From assembly GCA_025174535.1 (NCBI GenBank), contig JALBUN010000001.1, positions 1,922,001 to 1,986,000 of the forward strand: a stretch of 64,000 nucleotides of DNA, read 5' to 3'. Within the stretch, counting starts at the first letter, position 1. Each line of letters opens with the position of its first letter. Below the pieces are notes generated by a model, which worked only from the letters and a program-made list of their open reading frames with translations, had not been told where the DNA came from and did not search any database. Shown one piece after another: positions 27,462 through 39,600 of this stretch. Origin of the DNA: Cantharellus purpuraceus (lineage: Eukaryota > Basidiomycota > Agaricomycetes > Cantharellales > Hydnaceae). Made by a program: the position numbers and the translations under genes.

Positions 27462-29335
27462 ATGTCTTCGCTGTCCAACGCGCAGGTGGCCTCTGCTCAG
27501 CTCTCTGGTGACTATACCATTCACTCTGAAAAGTCAACCCCCAAGCTTGACACTTCCCAATGGCCCCTTTTGCTAAAAAATTACGACCAACTCCTCGTTC
27601 GTTCCTCCCACTTCACTCCCATTCCCTCGGGCTGTTCCCCTTTAAAGCGTGACATTGAAACATATGTCAAATCTGGTGTTATCAATCTGGATAAGCCTAG
27701 TAACCCTAGTAGTCATGAAGTCGTCGCATGGCTCAGGCGCATCCTCCGCGTAGAGAAAACTGGACACAGTGGCACTTTAGATCCCAAAGTCACTGGTTGT
27801 CTTATTGTTTGCATCGACAGGGCAACTAGATTGGTGAAAAGTCAACAGGGCGCAGGTGAGTTGTTTGTATCTGGAGGCCAGAAATGTTGCGCTGACGCTT
27901 TTCATAAGGCAAGGAATACGTCTGTGTTCTGCGATTGCATTCTGCACTACCCACCCCTTCAGCGCTTCCTCGAGCACTTGCCACCCTCACAGGTGCTCTG
28001 TTTCAGCGACCACCCCTAATCTCTGCTGTCAAACGACAACTTCGTATACGTACCATCCATTCCTCAACACTACTGGAATTTGACCAGAATCGCAATCTGG
28101 CTGTGTTCCATGTTAGTTGCGAAGCAGGTATGTTTTTCGCACCTTGTTTTACCTCCACCTCATGACTTCGTGCAGGAACATATTTACGAACGCTGTGCGT
28201 GCACCTTGGTCTCGTCCTGGGTGTTGGGGGACATATGCAGGAGCTGCGACGTGTGCGCTCAGGGGCCATTGGCGAGAATGATGACATTGTTACTATGCAT
28301 GATGTTCTCGACGCACAGTGGCTTTATGATAGTACACGAGACGGTTCGTTTCCAATCTGCATAAGCCCTACTCTGATGCTAATATCTAAGTCTAGAGTCG
28401 TACCTACGCCGTGTTATCCGTCCGTTAGAGTCTCTTCTGACCTCATACAAGCGTATTGTTGTCAAGGACTCTGCTGTGAATGCAGTCTGTTATGGAGCCA
28501 AGCTCATGATTCCTGGTTTGCTGCGGTTCGAGCGAGACATTGACTTGAACGAAGAAGTAGTGCTTATGACAACTAAAGGTGAGTAGTTCTGTGTCATATA
28601 CCCTGTCTCCCGGGATGCTTATCGCCTTCTCAGGCGAAGCTATCGCCTTGGGCATTGCGCAAATGACAACAGTCGAGTTATCCACTTGTGACCACGGTGT
28701 CGTGGCTAAAGTCAAGCGATGTATCATGGAGCGGGATACATATCCACGCCGATGGGGCCTCGGTCCGAAAGCAATGGAGAAAAAGAAGTTGGTGGTGAGT
28801 ATATCATCCTTTGAGGGATCACCCCTTCACTACTGAATGGCGGTTTAGAAAGCTGGAAAATTAGGGAAGCATGGCGAAAAGCTCGAGGGTGTAACGCCGA
28901 AAGATTGGGCCGAGGACTATGTTGATTATCAAAGGGGGGAGGTGAGACGTCAACGGGTCTTCTTGGTCTAACATTGACTATATATATATCTGAACCCAGG
29001 TCGCAAAGCCTGATCAGCCGGTTGCCTCTACGTCCGCGTTGGTCACTACACCAACGATGGAAGTATCTCCTAGTAAAAGCGACAAGAAGCGCAAACGCAA
29101 AGCCGAAGATGAGGGCCTTCCTACAGATCGGACGGGGAGTGATGGCAAGAAAGAGCACAAGAAGCGCAAGAAGGAGAGCAAAGCAGCTGTAACGGATGCA
29201 GGAAACGATGAAGAAAAGCGGGAAAATGGTGTAGACGAGACGCCAGAAGAGAGAGCGGAGCGTAAGAGGAAGAAAAAAGAAGAGAAAGCCTCTAAAAAGG
29301 CAGCTAAGGCAGCTGCAAATGAGGAAGCAGGGTGA
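27462..29335 (+). CDS. CBF5: CBF5/dyskerin H/ACA snoRNP pseudouridine synthase
   Basis: Nucleolar catalytic subunit of box H/ACA RNPs; makes pseudouridine in rRNA and snRNA and is needed for rRNA processing. The dyskerin N-terminal region is followed by the TruB catalytic domain: [19 protein letters not shown], then [20 protein letters not shown] with the catalytic Asp in [14 protein letters not shown], and [20 protein letters not shown]. The PUA domain has [18 protein letters not shown]. The C-terminal tail (29039-29335) is Lys/Glu-rich, as in yeast Cbf5. About nine exons; introns near 27856-27908, 28127-28175, 28343-28395 and 28577-28631 are phase-consistent. No snoRNA fits inside the short introns. 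Confidence 0.95.
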
Positions 29336-29767
29336 GGGCTTGAGGCGGCATCTAGTGGCAATGCACATTTTGATTGTCATCTTGCTTCCTCGATCATGTT
29401 GGCTGCGTTGTCATGCATACAAATACACTCATGTTTCAAACTAGCTTTAACGATGTTCGTGTCAAAATCTGTCAAAGTCGGTAAAAACACGATGTAAGCA
29501 ACGTCAGGTGACATCAATTCTCACGGGCGCTGATCAGACCAACGCGGGGCAACCCTGGACTTCCTTAAGAATGATTTACACTTGCGCGTTAATTTCAGAT
29601 ATTAAAGTATAGGATCAACCGACGTTAAAATTCAACTTCAACCCGTAAACGAGAGACATAAGCGGCACGTGCCAGTTAATAAGTGCATGCATGCATGCAA
29701 GTCCATTGGAGAATGCTCGTTCAACGAGTGAGCGAAAATGCTCAGATCAGGTAGGCAGAGCAATCGC
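29336..29767. other. Convergent intergenic region with palindromic motifs
   Basis: No coding signal. It contains a 10-bp palindrome GGCACGTGCC (29664-29673) and TGCATGCATGCATGCA (29684-29699), a 16-bp self-complementary run of the tetramer GCAT. It lies between the 3' ends of CBF5 and the cupredoxin gene. Confidence 0.5.
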
Positions 29768-31482
29768 TTAAAGCATCGCCATCAAGCCACCGACAAGCCC
29801 GATGAATCCAGGCGTGGCAAAGCTGATAGCTGAGCGCACAGCCCCTCCGGACTGGGATGCGGAAGGGCTGGGGGCGGAACCAGGAGTACTACTGCTTGAA
29901 GCAACATTCGAGGTTCCGTTCATCTGCTTTGCGAGAGCGGCAAATGCAGTAGAGGAGCGCGGCGAGGACTCGTCAGAATTAATTGCGAGTACCATACCTG
30001 CAGTCCGATGAGCGAAAAGAGATGCAAAGCTTGGCTTGGTACGCACCAGCACCACAGTGTGACAATGGATTCGTCTCTGTTAGTTGTTGAGTCAGAGTAG
30101 TACTCATTGTTAAGGAAAGAGTGACAAACGTTTGCAGTATACCCAGATCGGAGAAGTCTAAAAAGTATGTGTGAATCCCACATTGATATGCCGCCCATAT
30201 TGGTGCAAAGACCTACATCGTTGACAGTGACGTTCCACACAGGGAAAGATGAGGCACCGGCAGCAACTGCCATGCTATGATAACCGTTGAAAATTCATAG
30301 TGATATACGCTAGCCGCCACACTTACAAACCAGAATCGAACCCGGCTTCACCACTTGTCGCATTAACCAAATGCTGGCATGGGTTCGTAAATGATGACTG
30401 AGTGGCTGTATGGTTTTTGGTTTGGAACTCAAACATTAAGGTGTCGCGAGGCAAACTGTAACAGAAATATGTTAAAGTTGGTTACACAAATGCTAGACGT
30501 GAGACATACGCCCGAACAACTGAAGGACTGAAAGACAACGTAGAATTACCGCCCACGATAATCTTGATGACACTGCCCGTCAGACTGGCAGGTGTTGGGG
30601 CCGGAGAGTTGGGGTAAGAGCCATAGGTTGTTGTCCATGTAGAGCCATCAAGAGTCACAGCTGCGGTTACAGTGGAGATCACAGGTGCCGGGGGGGTGGT
30701 AAGTGAACTTGGTGGTGCGGTGTCGGACGGTGAGGGCGGTACAACGGCAGAAGCTGTAGCGACAGCAGATGAGGAATCTGCAGCACCTTGAGCAATAGCA
30801 GCCGCCTTGAAGCCGTCAAATGAGTTGGCAGATCCTGCAGCACCGCAATTGACAGCAAACACCATCCCCTGATGGCAGTGTGAAATAGGGATTTTCTCTA
30901 TTGATGAGTATTCAGCAATAGACTGATGAAAAGACAAAGAAGGCCAAATACGCGAGCAATAAACCCATATCGGCTTCGAGTCTATTACTGTGATGTTGTA
31001 TTCGGGAAAGTTCGAGGTTTGACCAGGGGGCACAGGCATACTGGAAAGGAATCATGAACAAGTACCAACCACAATCTGAAATACTGACTATCCTGAGTTG
31101 AACCCTCCATCAGCGGGCCCACAGGGGTTGGCGAACGAAGACCGGACGACAGAATGGTTCTTCTGCTCAAAGTCAATCAGTTGCCATATGCTGATAGTCT
31201 GCAATACATGCCTGCTGGAATTGGAAAGTGACTATGTCTCCTGCATATCATCATTAATTAGAATACAATCTACGAATCAAAGGAGAGGACCAACCAGGGG
31301 TCGCGAACTGAGTTGAATCATGAAACTTGAAATTCAGTGTTAATGAGGAAAATACTAATACATACAATAGCCTCAGGTGAGAATTGGAGTGAGCCGCTGC
31401 TGCTGCCTACGACTACTTGGTGAACCATTTGTGCGGACACGACGAGCGGGGCTGCGATAGCAAGGAGTGCGAGAGAAAACAT
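29768..31482 (-). CDS. GPI-anchored extracellular protein with two cupredoxin domains
   Basis: Secreted Ser-rich protein with two plastocyanin-like domains. The ATG at 31482 gives a signal peptide (MFSLALLAIAAPLVVSAQ). Domain 1: VGSSSGSLQFSPEAI, GDIVTFQFQQKNHSVVRSSF, FMPVPPGQTSNFPEYNITV, IWVYC, SHCHQGMVFAVN. Domain 2: GSVIKIIVGGNSTLSFSP, DTLMFEFQTKNHTATQSSF, FPVWNVTVND, IWVYC, SHCGAGMVLAIN. Both keep the type-1 copper ligand set His, Cys, His, Met, so both could bind copper. A Pro/Ser/Thr linker separates them. The C-terminus is Ser-rich and ends in a hydrophobic tail (FIGLVGGLMAML), as a GPI signal would. At least ten exons. The family is large in wood- and litter-decaying basidiomycetes; its role is not established. 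Confidence 0.85.
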
Positions 31483-31697
31483 AATGAAAGCTCGTAAAGT
31501 ATACAAGTCGCAAGCGAGTGTCTTGTGAAAGAACTTAAGGCTAGCCGTCGAGGCTTGCAGCTATGGGCCAAAGGAGTAGCAAGAGGAGGGAGGAGAAGGA
31601 AGCGTTCTATATGTACAATAAATAGGCTCCCTTTATGTACCAAACTTAGCGATGGCGCTGGTTGAAACATTGATCAGTGATCGCTAGCTGGCACTGG

Positions 31698-31705
31698 TCA
31701 CGTGA
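31698..31705. promoter_or_regulatory. TCACGTGA E-box in divergent promoter
   Basis: Perfect palindrome between the divergent cupredoxin (31482) and MATH-BTB (31737) starts, 32 bp before the latter. Same core as at 10162 and 55571. Confidence 0.45.
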
Positions 31706-31736
31706 TATATGCCCTCGTGCGCTGCCTCCGCCCCTT

Positions 31737-34290
31737 ATGGACGCAATCGAGTACGCAGAAACAACCACAACGACGTTCGTTATTCTGTTCATTTATAACT
31801 ATAATCTCACTAATTGGCTTCAGTCTCGAGTGGACAGTCCGCGGTCTTAAGCATATTTTCGAGTCGAGCAAGGGTGAGGCCAAGTCTAAAGTGACCAAAA
31901 GCATTAAATTTGGAGGTGGTCGATGGCAATGCTTGTTCTATCCAAACTCTGGCACGGACGGTGGTGCCTATGTATCTCTCTACCTTTCGTGCGAGGTAAT
32001 TATATTCGCCCCTCCAAGTAACGGAGCCAACGTTGCACCGACAGCCCACTGACGAGGAGAAGGAGGAGGCAGTTAGCGGAAGGTATAACGGTGTGATCAT
32101 TCAACCAGATCTGTAAATTGAGGTGCTTGGATACAGATGGGTTCGCAAGGGTCTCTTCAAGTTCAGTTTTGAACTACGCAAGTGCGTCTGATATCACCCT
32201 ATCCTCCCCGTCCTTCACCCTTCACTTCACTGTGCTTGGTAGCCTCGCCAAAACCGTGCTTTTCAATACAAAAGAGGCGTGCGATCATTCATTCTCATAC
32301 AAGGCATGCACGATTACTCTTGATTTTAGCTTGTTCTCATTGCATTGATCAGACTGCAAATTGGGGATGGTACTAAAGCGCTATATCTCTCCTCATGCGA
32401 GCTAACATGTTCCACTAGGGCTCAATTTGCACGTCGAGATGCGGTGTATTTCCATCCAAACAATGCTAAAAACCCTGACGCGTTCATAATCATCTGCACT
32501 ATCACTGCATCTCCCACCTCTCCCATCCCGGTCCCTGCAGTCCCTATGAAGAGTGTCCCTAAAGATCTTTTGGACGCAGTCGGAAATCTTCTTGATAATC
32601 CTCTCTATTCCGATGTCGAGTTTATCCTTCCAGGTCGGCCCTCTGGTACATCTAAGTCGAGAACGAGGACCATTTGGGCGGCACGTAGGCTTCTTAAGAG
32701 GGCCGAATACTTTGAAACTAGTGAGTCACAGACTTGGTCTTTCGTTACTATCTTTTCAAGCCATGTGTCAGTGTTCGAGTCTGGCTTCGCAGAAGCTTTG
32801 ACTCGGGGAGTCGACAAATTCACATTTTCCGTAGGTAGCACAGACGACCAATCAGGGACGAGAGGCTCAAGTATGCTTGATGATCATGTCAGCACCCTCC
32901 CTTTGTTGTTTTATCTTGAAGCATTGAGGCATGTCCAGTCCAATATCCACCTTCGTCACTTTGAGGATTCGGATGATGAGGACGAGGACGAGACTAACCC
33001 TGACCTGGAGCAAGATGCTGATGTTGACTTCTGCAATTCCAGCCTAGAGCCTCGTCCCGAGGCTGGACAGCAGTCACAGGGCAATATTGTTGTAGATGAT
33101 GACCAACACCTAGCCAGTGCCGATGGGGAAGACAACATTGACGGTTCAGTAGCTACCGCTAGCAGCCGAAATGTCAGATCCAAGATATCGCACCCATCCA
33201 GCCCAAGAAGTCGTGACCGCGCAATTGATCACGCCACAGATGATTCCAAGGTTGAACTGAAGGTTGCGGCCGAGGGGGTTGGGCCAAGGAAAGTTCGTGT
33301 TATCGTCAAGGATGTTGCGTACACCACCTATCGTGCCGTCCTATATTATGTGAGCTATAGTCGGACTGTCCATGCCCATTGATTCTGCATTCTCAAAGGT
33401 TTATTGTAAGCTGTACACCGACACTATATTGTTTGCGCCGCTTTCTTCCTCATTTCATTCTTCTTTTTCTCTGCCGACGACAACTACATCATATTCCCCT
33501 CCCCCGTCCAGTTCCCAAGTGTCGTTGACGCTACCGCCAGCTAGCTCTGGTGATCAAATCTCGGCATATTATGGCAACACAACCAGAGAGTCACTGGGGC
33601 CTTTATACTCAAACCGGCCCCCGCAGGAAAAAAATGAGCCTTCAAGCCAAGGGCCGAGGACTAGACGACAGTGGTTGAAGGAATGGGAGGCGAATAACCC
33701 TGGCCGGGTACTACCTTGTTCCGCGAAAGCTGTCTATAGACTTGCGGACAGTGAGAGTTTGAATTGCGTAAGAAGCGGTATCGCGTTTTCTAACTGTCGT
33801 TCCAGAATTGGATCTAAGAGAATTGAAGACTAGGGCATTCCAGGTAGCTATTCATTGGTTCCACGCGAATCTCACTAACGCTTGAGGTCACCAGCATATC
33901 GTTAAGTCACTGACAGTAACGAATGTCGCGTATGAGGTCTTTTCCTCATTTTCTGCAACATTCGAAGACGTGAGAAAAGTGTGTTCAGATACCAACATCC
34001 CATCCTCTGGAGTATCACTTACCCTCTGCAGGTGCAAGTGGAATATTTCTTGGCACATTGGGCAGATATCCGTGGGTCGGATGCAATGCGCAACGTATGG
34101 CAACAGATTAGGTTGGGTGGGCATCCAGGATTCGAAGAAGGTATGAGACTGATATTAAAGTATCGAAAGCCTGCTAATGCGCTGTATTCCAGTATGGCCA
34201 GTGATTGCAATTAATCTGGAGTTTAAACCTCGCACAAGTGATGGAGTAGGTGGTGATGGCAGAGAAACGGGTACAAGTGGTGAGGCTTGA
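31737..34290 (+). CDS. MATH-BTB protein (SPOP/roadkill-like)
   Basis: Likely substrate adaptor for a cullin-3 ubiquitin ligase. Exon 1 (ATG 31737) gives MDAIEYAETTTTT, joined to LEWTVRGLKHIFES, the start of a MATH domain. It continues with GGGRWQCLFYPNSGTDGGAY, GLFKFSFEL, KEACDHSF and CTITASP. The BTB domain starts with LLDNPLYSDVEFILPG and runs through TIWAARRLLKRAEYF, MFESGFAEA and later TYRAVLYYLYTDTILFAPL. A Ser/Asp-rich insertion (32960-33250) and a Ser/Pro-rich insertion (33440-33660) interrupt the BTB fold. A BACK-like end (AFQHIVKSLTVTNVAYEVFS, VEYFLAHWADIRGS) follows. The stop is at 34288-34290. Cullin-3 partnership is inferred from the family. Confidence 0.85.
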
Positions 34291-34404
34291 AGTCTGAGGC
34301 ATCGTAGTATCATTGCCCAGATCGTAAACGTTCAACGCACTTCATATATGCTTTCGCTTTGCCTTCTAGTTACATCAATGTTGGGAACTCGCTAAAAATA
34401 GCCT

Positions 34405-36589
34405 CTATGCCTCGTCAGGGTACAACATCAGCTCTGGGCGGACCTTTCGGTCAAATTCCTCAGAAGTCAATAGACCCAATGACACGGTGGCTTCTTTCAA
34501 CGTCGTACCCTCTTTGTGAGCCTTCTTCGCACATTTAGCTACATCTGTTTCAAAATGAGCTGCGAGAACTCTTCAGAGAGAGGGCGAGAGCGTCATACTG
34601 TCGTATCCAAGGTGACTGTTCAAGATGGTGGCCAACATGAGAGACTCATTGACCAATTGATTGATTCGGGTTTCGTTCGCTTGAATTCCAATGACGCAGT
34701 GTTTGGTGAATGAACGTGCACCTGGTGAAAAAATGGGGACGCGTAATTAATTATACCACAGTACCCACCATCTGCTAAAAGCCTAATAGATTGCAAAACG
34801 TTCTTAATGATGACGGGTTTGAAAACGTTCAGCTAAAATGATAGCTCAATCTTATATACCACAGCAAAATAAGAGTAGCGACTTGCTTCGAATTGACCGT
34901 TGGCACCAGCGAAGGTAACGGCTGCATTGTTACCGATGACCTGGGGACGTTTGAAATGATTAGCATAAAGACGAGGACTTACGCAAATCACCTGAGCAGC
35001 GACCATAGTCAATGCTTCACATTGTGTAGGGTTGACTTTTCCAGGCATGATAGAGCTTCCAGGCTCATTTTCAGGCAAGCTCAGTTCCCCGAGACCACAG
35101 CGGGGACCAGATCCAAGATACCGGATGTCATTTGCCACCTTGTTTAAAGAGCAAGCGATCACGTTCAGTGCTCCGTGGGCTTCGACGAGGGCGTCATGGG
35201 CAGCTAAAGCTTCGAACTGCAGGAAATGTAGAAATCAACGATATGGTCAATGGGATGGTATCCCACTTTGTTAGGGGCTGTCTTGAATTCGTAACCGATT
35301 ATCTTGGAGATCTCGGCAGCTACTTTGACATCAAACCCTCGCTTGGTATTCAACCCCTACAGAGAGTCTGCTCTCAGCCGAAATGTAATAATGCCAACAG
35401 AGCGCGAGGATAATTACGTACAGTACCAACCGCCGTTCCACCTTGGGCCAGGAGACTTAAACGAGGCAAAGTCGCTTCGATACGGGCAATACCATTCGTC
35501 ACCTGCTGAACATAGCCTGAGAACTCTTGACCCAAGGTCAAGGGTGTGGCGTCCTGAAGTAATGGTGAGTATCCCATCACGTCCACTCATTGACGCGAAA
35601 GTGTCACCTGCAAGTGTGTTCTACCGATCTTGATGATCTTCCCAAATCTTACAGCCTTGTCTTGCAGCGCGTCCCGGAGATCCACAAGCGCAGGGATCAA
35701 CGATGCGTTGATTTCGGTGACTGCAGCAACATGCATTGCGGTGGGAAAACTGTATCTAGTAAGAAAAAGTAAGAGAGCAACACTGTGGCCATACGTATCG
35801 TTGCTACTCTGACTCATGTTCACATGATCATTGGGGTGAACAGGTTTCTTAGAGCCAAGTTTCCCTCCTAAAATCTCGATGGCTCTATTTGAGATGACCT
35901 AACAGCATCTATTGAGTGAACATGTACTAGTATACGTCCTTCGATGGCTTCAGATTTACCTCGTTTACATTCATGTTGGTTTGCGTCCCACTTCCCGTTT
36001 GAAAGACAACCAAAGGAAAATGATCGATAAGATGACCTGATATTACCTACGTGCGATGAAGACCCATACAGGTTACAGGGACAAGATGGCTCACATCATC
36101 CGCTGCTTGTTGAATTGCTTGGCCAATTTTTGGATCTAATCCGTATCCAATATTCACTACCGAGGCAGCCTTCTTTAGCACTCCGAAAGCCTTGATGAGT
36201 GGAGGAGGCAATCTCTCTGTTGATCCACCTATGTCAAAGTTCTGCAATGAACTTGCTGGCTGTTAATTTCCTCGTCGGTTAAATAGGATTGTGTATACCG
36301 CTGGGTCTGAGCACCCCAGTAACGATCGGCTGGGACGCGAAGTTCTCCAAATGTATCCTGCTCACACCTAAACTTCTGTGTCGCCTACAGTAGCGTGTGA
36401 GGAAGACAGCGCAAACTAAGGTGCGTTTGTTAACTACTGACAGCCTCGACCATCATGGTGGATGAGGTTGAGAAAAAGTTATTACACCTCGATGGGAATG
36501 ACCGTGATAGAGATGAAACAACCTAGAACTCAGTCAGTCAAGGAAGATTACTATGGGGGGTACTTTACCCTGGTTTGCAGCAGGAGCAT
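34405..36589 (-). CDS. FUM1: Fumarate hydratase (class II), dual start
   Basis: Converts fumarate to malate in the TCA cycle, and in the cytosol serves fumarate clearance and the DNA-damage response. The ATG at 36589 with intron 36522-36568 gives [20 protein letters not shown], then [14 protein letters not shown]: a basic, Ser-rich presequence. Two adjacent ATGs (36456 and 36453) sit exactly at the mature N-terminus. Family motifs are [68 protein letters not shown] and the active-site loop [17 protein letters not shown]. The C-terminal segment [20 protein letters not shown] ends in YPDEA at 34405. About ten exons. Divergent from SART3. Confidence 0.95.
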
Positions 36590-36615
36590 TGGACAATCAC
36601 AGGCTTTTATGAGTA

Positions 36616-36621
36616 CACGTG
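36616..36621. promoter_or_regulatory. CACGTG E-box between fumarase and SART3
   Basis: ACACGTGA lies in the 73-bp space between the divergent start codons of fumarase (36589) and SART3 (36663). Same core as at 10162, 31698 and 55571. Confidence 0.4.
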
Positions 36622-36662
36622 ACTTTCCGTCTCGTGTCGAACCGTCTTAGTACGAGACTAAG

Positions 36663-39600
36663 ATGGATTCTACAGACGGCCTCGAGTCTCTTTCAACGCT
36701 TTTGACTACTCTTTCAGAGTCTCCGTACTCGCTCGAGCTGCATGCTAAGCATTTGCAGCTCACCTCGCAGCCCGCACTGGTTGATCAGTTCGAAGATGCC
36801 GCGCAGCTCATGACCAACTTCTTTGCTGCAACCGACCAAGTCTGGCTTCCATTCTTGCAGAAAAAGATTAAGCGTCTTGGAGTTCCTGATGACTTTGAGT
36901 CCTCTGAGGAGCCTTTGTCTATTAACTTGGACGGGATTAATGCTGAAGATGTTGTGGGAGTGTTAGGGCTGTTCCGTGACGCAGAGAATGATTACTTATG
37001 TGAGCTGCTATTGTACGCTCAGAGAATGAAGAATAAATGACGTTTGTATGGTCCACAGCAATACCGATTTTGCGAATGAAGATCAAGTTGCTCATGCTTC
37101 TTCACGCGTCGTACGTTAGTGGATCCTCAAGTCCAGACTTAGAACCACTACTAGGTGAAGATGCTGTGCGGTCATCAATTGAAATTACTACAACGCGAGG
37201 GTCATTTCATCTGACACAAGTGCGTGTGGAACATTATTTCATGCTGTACTACTGATGATAGTTGAAAAAAGGGTCATATTCTCTGGGACTTGCACATCGC
37301 GTGGGAGCTCGCTCGATTAGCGGAGAAGCATCATGACACTCCTGAGAGGTGAGAGTCAAATTGGGTTGTTAAACCAACGTCACATACGAGTTCGTTGGAG
37401 TAGGAACGTTCTTAAAGCCCATGTCGATTCGCTGCATCTAGAGCGTCTGAAGCAACCGCATTCAAGTGCGTGCCAAGTGTCCCTTTGCTCCCGATTTTCT
37501 GATTTGAAGTAGCACATGATGAGACTCTGCAATCTTATTCGTCTTTCGTCAGTGAATACTTCGCCTCAGAGGAGTACGAACCACGTTTGGTATCTGCTTC
37601 TAAACTACGCACTGGGGCTGCAAAGGGGTGGGACCACAGAGAACAGCATGAAATGACTATCGTACGTGTGATGTATTGGCTTATACGGCGATACATCTTG
37701 TCATGTCCCATGCATTCTTTACACTTAAGATACTTCGGCGCTAGGGGAAATCACCCTCTTACGGTGCATATCAAAGCTATATAATAAGCGAGCAGCGAGT
37801 CAAGCCTCAAAATGCGATGTTGCTCAGTACGCTATATGACCGTGTTATCAGCGACTTCGCAAGCCAGCGATGGGAAGCTCTTGTCAACCATTCGGATCCA
37901 CGGTTGATCGGCGAGTTAGAGAACGCCCTGAGGTCATTCTGGTGTGGTTATATTGACCATGTGGTGGGTGTTTTCTGACGAATTGTCGATGGGAGATGAC
38001 ACAATGATTTTTGCAGCGTCGACAGAATGGGGGACAGGCAGAGATCACCGTCCTCCGGAAAGTTATTAGGAGTGTACGTGACTCCGGTGAGGTTTGGTCT
38101 AGGTACATCCGAGCTATAGTAAGTCTCCACTGGATGGGAGCTGTTAGTGCAAGTTTCGCTAAGCATCAGTAGGAACGCCACGAAGATGACACAGAGATTG
38201 AAATGGAAGATAGTTCGCAGGAAACTGTAGCAGGTTTGATAATTTGTCTGTGATAAGTCATTGCCCTACTTACATTTGGGATAGATGTATATGCCAAAGC
38301 TCTTTCTACTTCTCTTGTAGGGAAAAACGTGGACCAATTTGTCCCGCTTGTGTTGGCAAAAGCAGGATATGAGAAGCGTCACTTGAAAGGTGAGTCTTCA
38401 TGTAGTTTCGTTCTTCTATCATTGACATTACGATCATTCCGTAGACCAAACTGGTTTCGAGACGTTGGTCGAGACGTTGGAAGATGGGATCTCCATAGTC
38501 CGCAATGGTATGTATCCCTGACCATCATTATCACTCAAATAAAATCCATTGTTGTGCCGATGCTAGCTTCCGAAGGTGATCCACGCTTGAGGCTGGAAAC
38601 GTTTCTCACTGGAGTCGTAAGTTCTCCTTGCTGATAATCAATCTTTCGACACCCCATCCCATAATGGACAACCTTCAGTTCATGACATTGGAGTCTCCGC
38701 TCATCGATCAAGCGATGGCCCTATGGCAAACAACTACCAAGCATTATAAATCAAGCTTCCTGGCGTGGAGCAAATATTCAGAGCTACTCATGTATGGTTC
38801 ATTCTTTCATTCTTCATCACTGTCTTTTGCTGACATTTTTGCAGCGCTCAGCGCTCATACACTCGCGCCAGAGCCTTGTTCAAGGACGTGTCGTATAAAG
38901 CCATTGATTGGCCTGAGGCGATCTGGCAACTATGGGTGGAGTTTGAGCATCTTCATGGATCCGTGGCAGATCTCGAGCATTGTTTTGAGAAAGTGAACCT
39001 TCTGTCAGCCAAGTTGGAAAAAAAAAGAGTACAGGTATCTGGATTGATATCAAACATTTGACCAGTTGCATTCAAGCGTTATTCTAGGAAGCTGCGGAAA
39101 TGCAGCAAGCGTGGTTAGATTCGCGCCTTGCCACCGAGCCTGTGGCGAAAAGCACGACTGAAGCTGCGGCTATGGGTAATACAGATGGCTTAGCTCTTTC
39201 AGGTCTGAAAAGAAAGACAGACGAAGATCCTGAAGGACCATCGAAGCGCATCAAACTTGGTGAGTAGTAGGAATTGAGCGCGTTATAATCATTGATAAGC
39301 TTGTGCAGATAACAAGTCCGTCATCAAAAGGCGAGTTTGTTCCTTTCCCTTAATTGGTCGAGAGGTGTTTACGACCAATGCAGAGACAGGGAAAAATCGA
39401 CAGTCTTTGTTTCCGGCCTCGTGTCTGGAGTATCCGAGCACGACCTGAGAAGTCTTTTCAAAGATGTGCGTTGCACTGGTTCCGTATCATTACGCAGATC
39501 CCTCACATAAGTATCAGTGCGGCGAAATTAGGGAAGTCAAGGTTACAGAGCTTAACAAGTCCGTAGTCGCCACAGTCGAGTTTATGGACAGGGTATACAC

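Noticed and set aside
30322..30346. tRNA B-box-like GGGTTCGATTC on the minus strand
   Set aside because: It encodes EAGFDSG in the second cupredoxin domain, and no A-box or cloverleaf fits around it.
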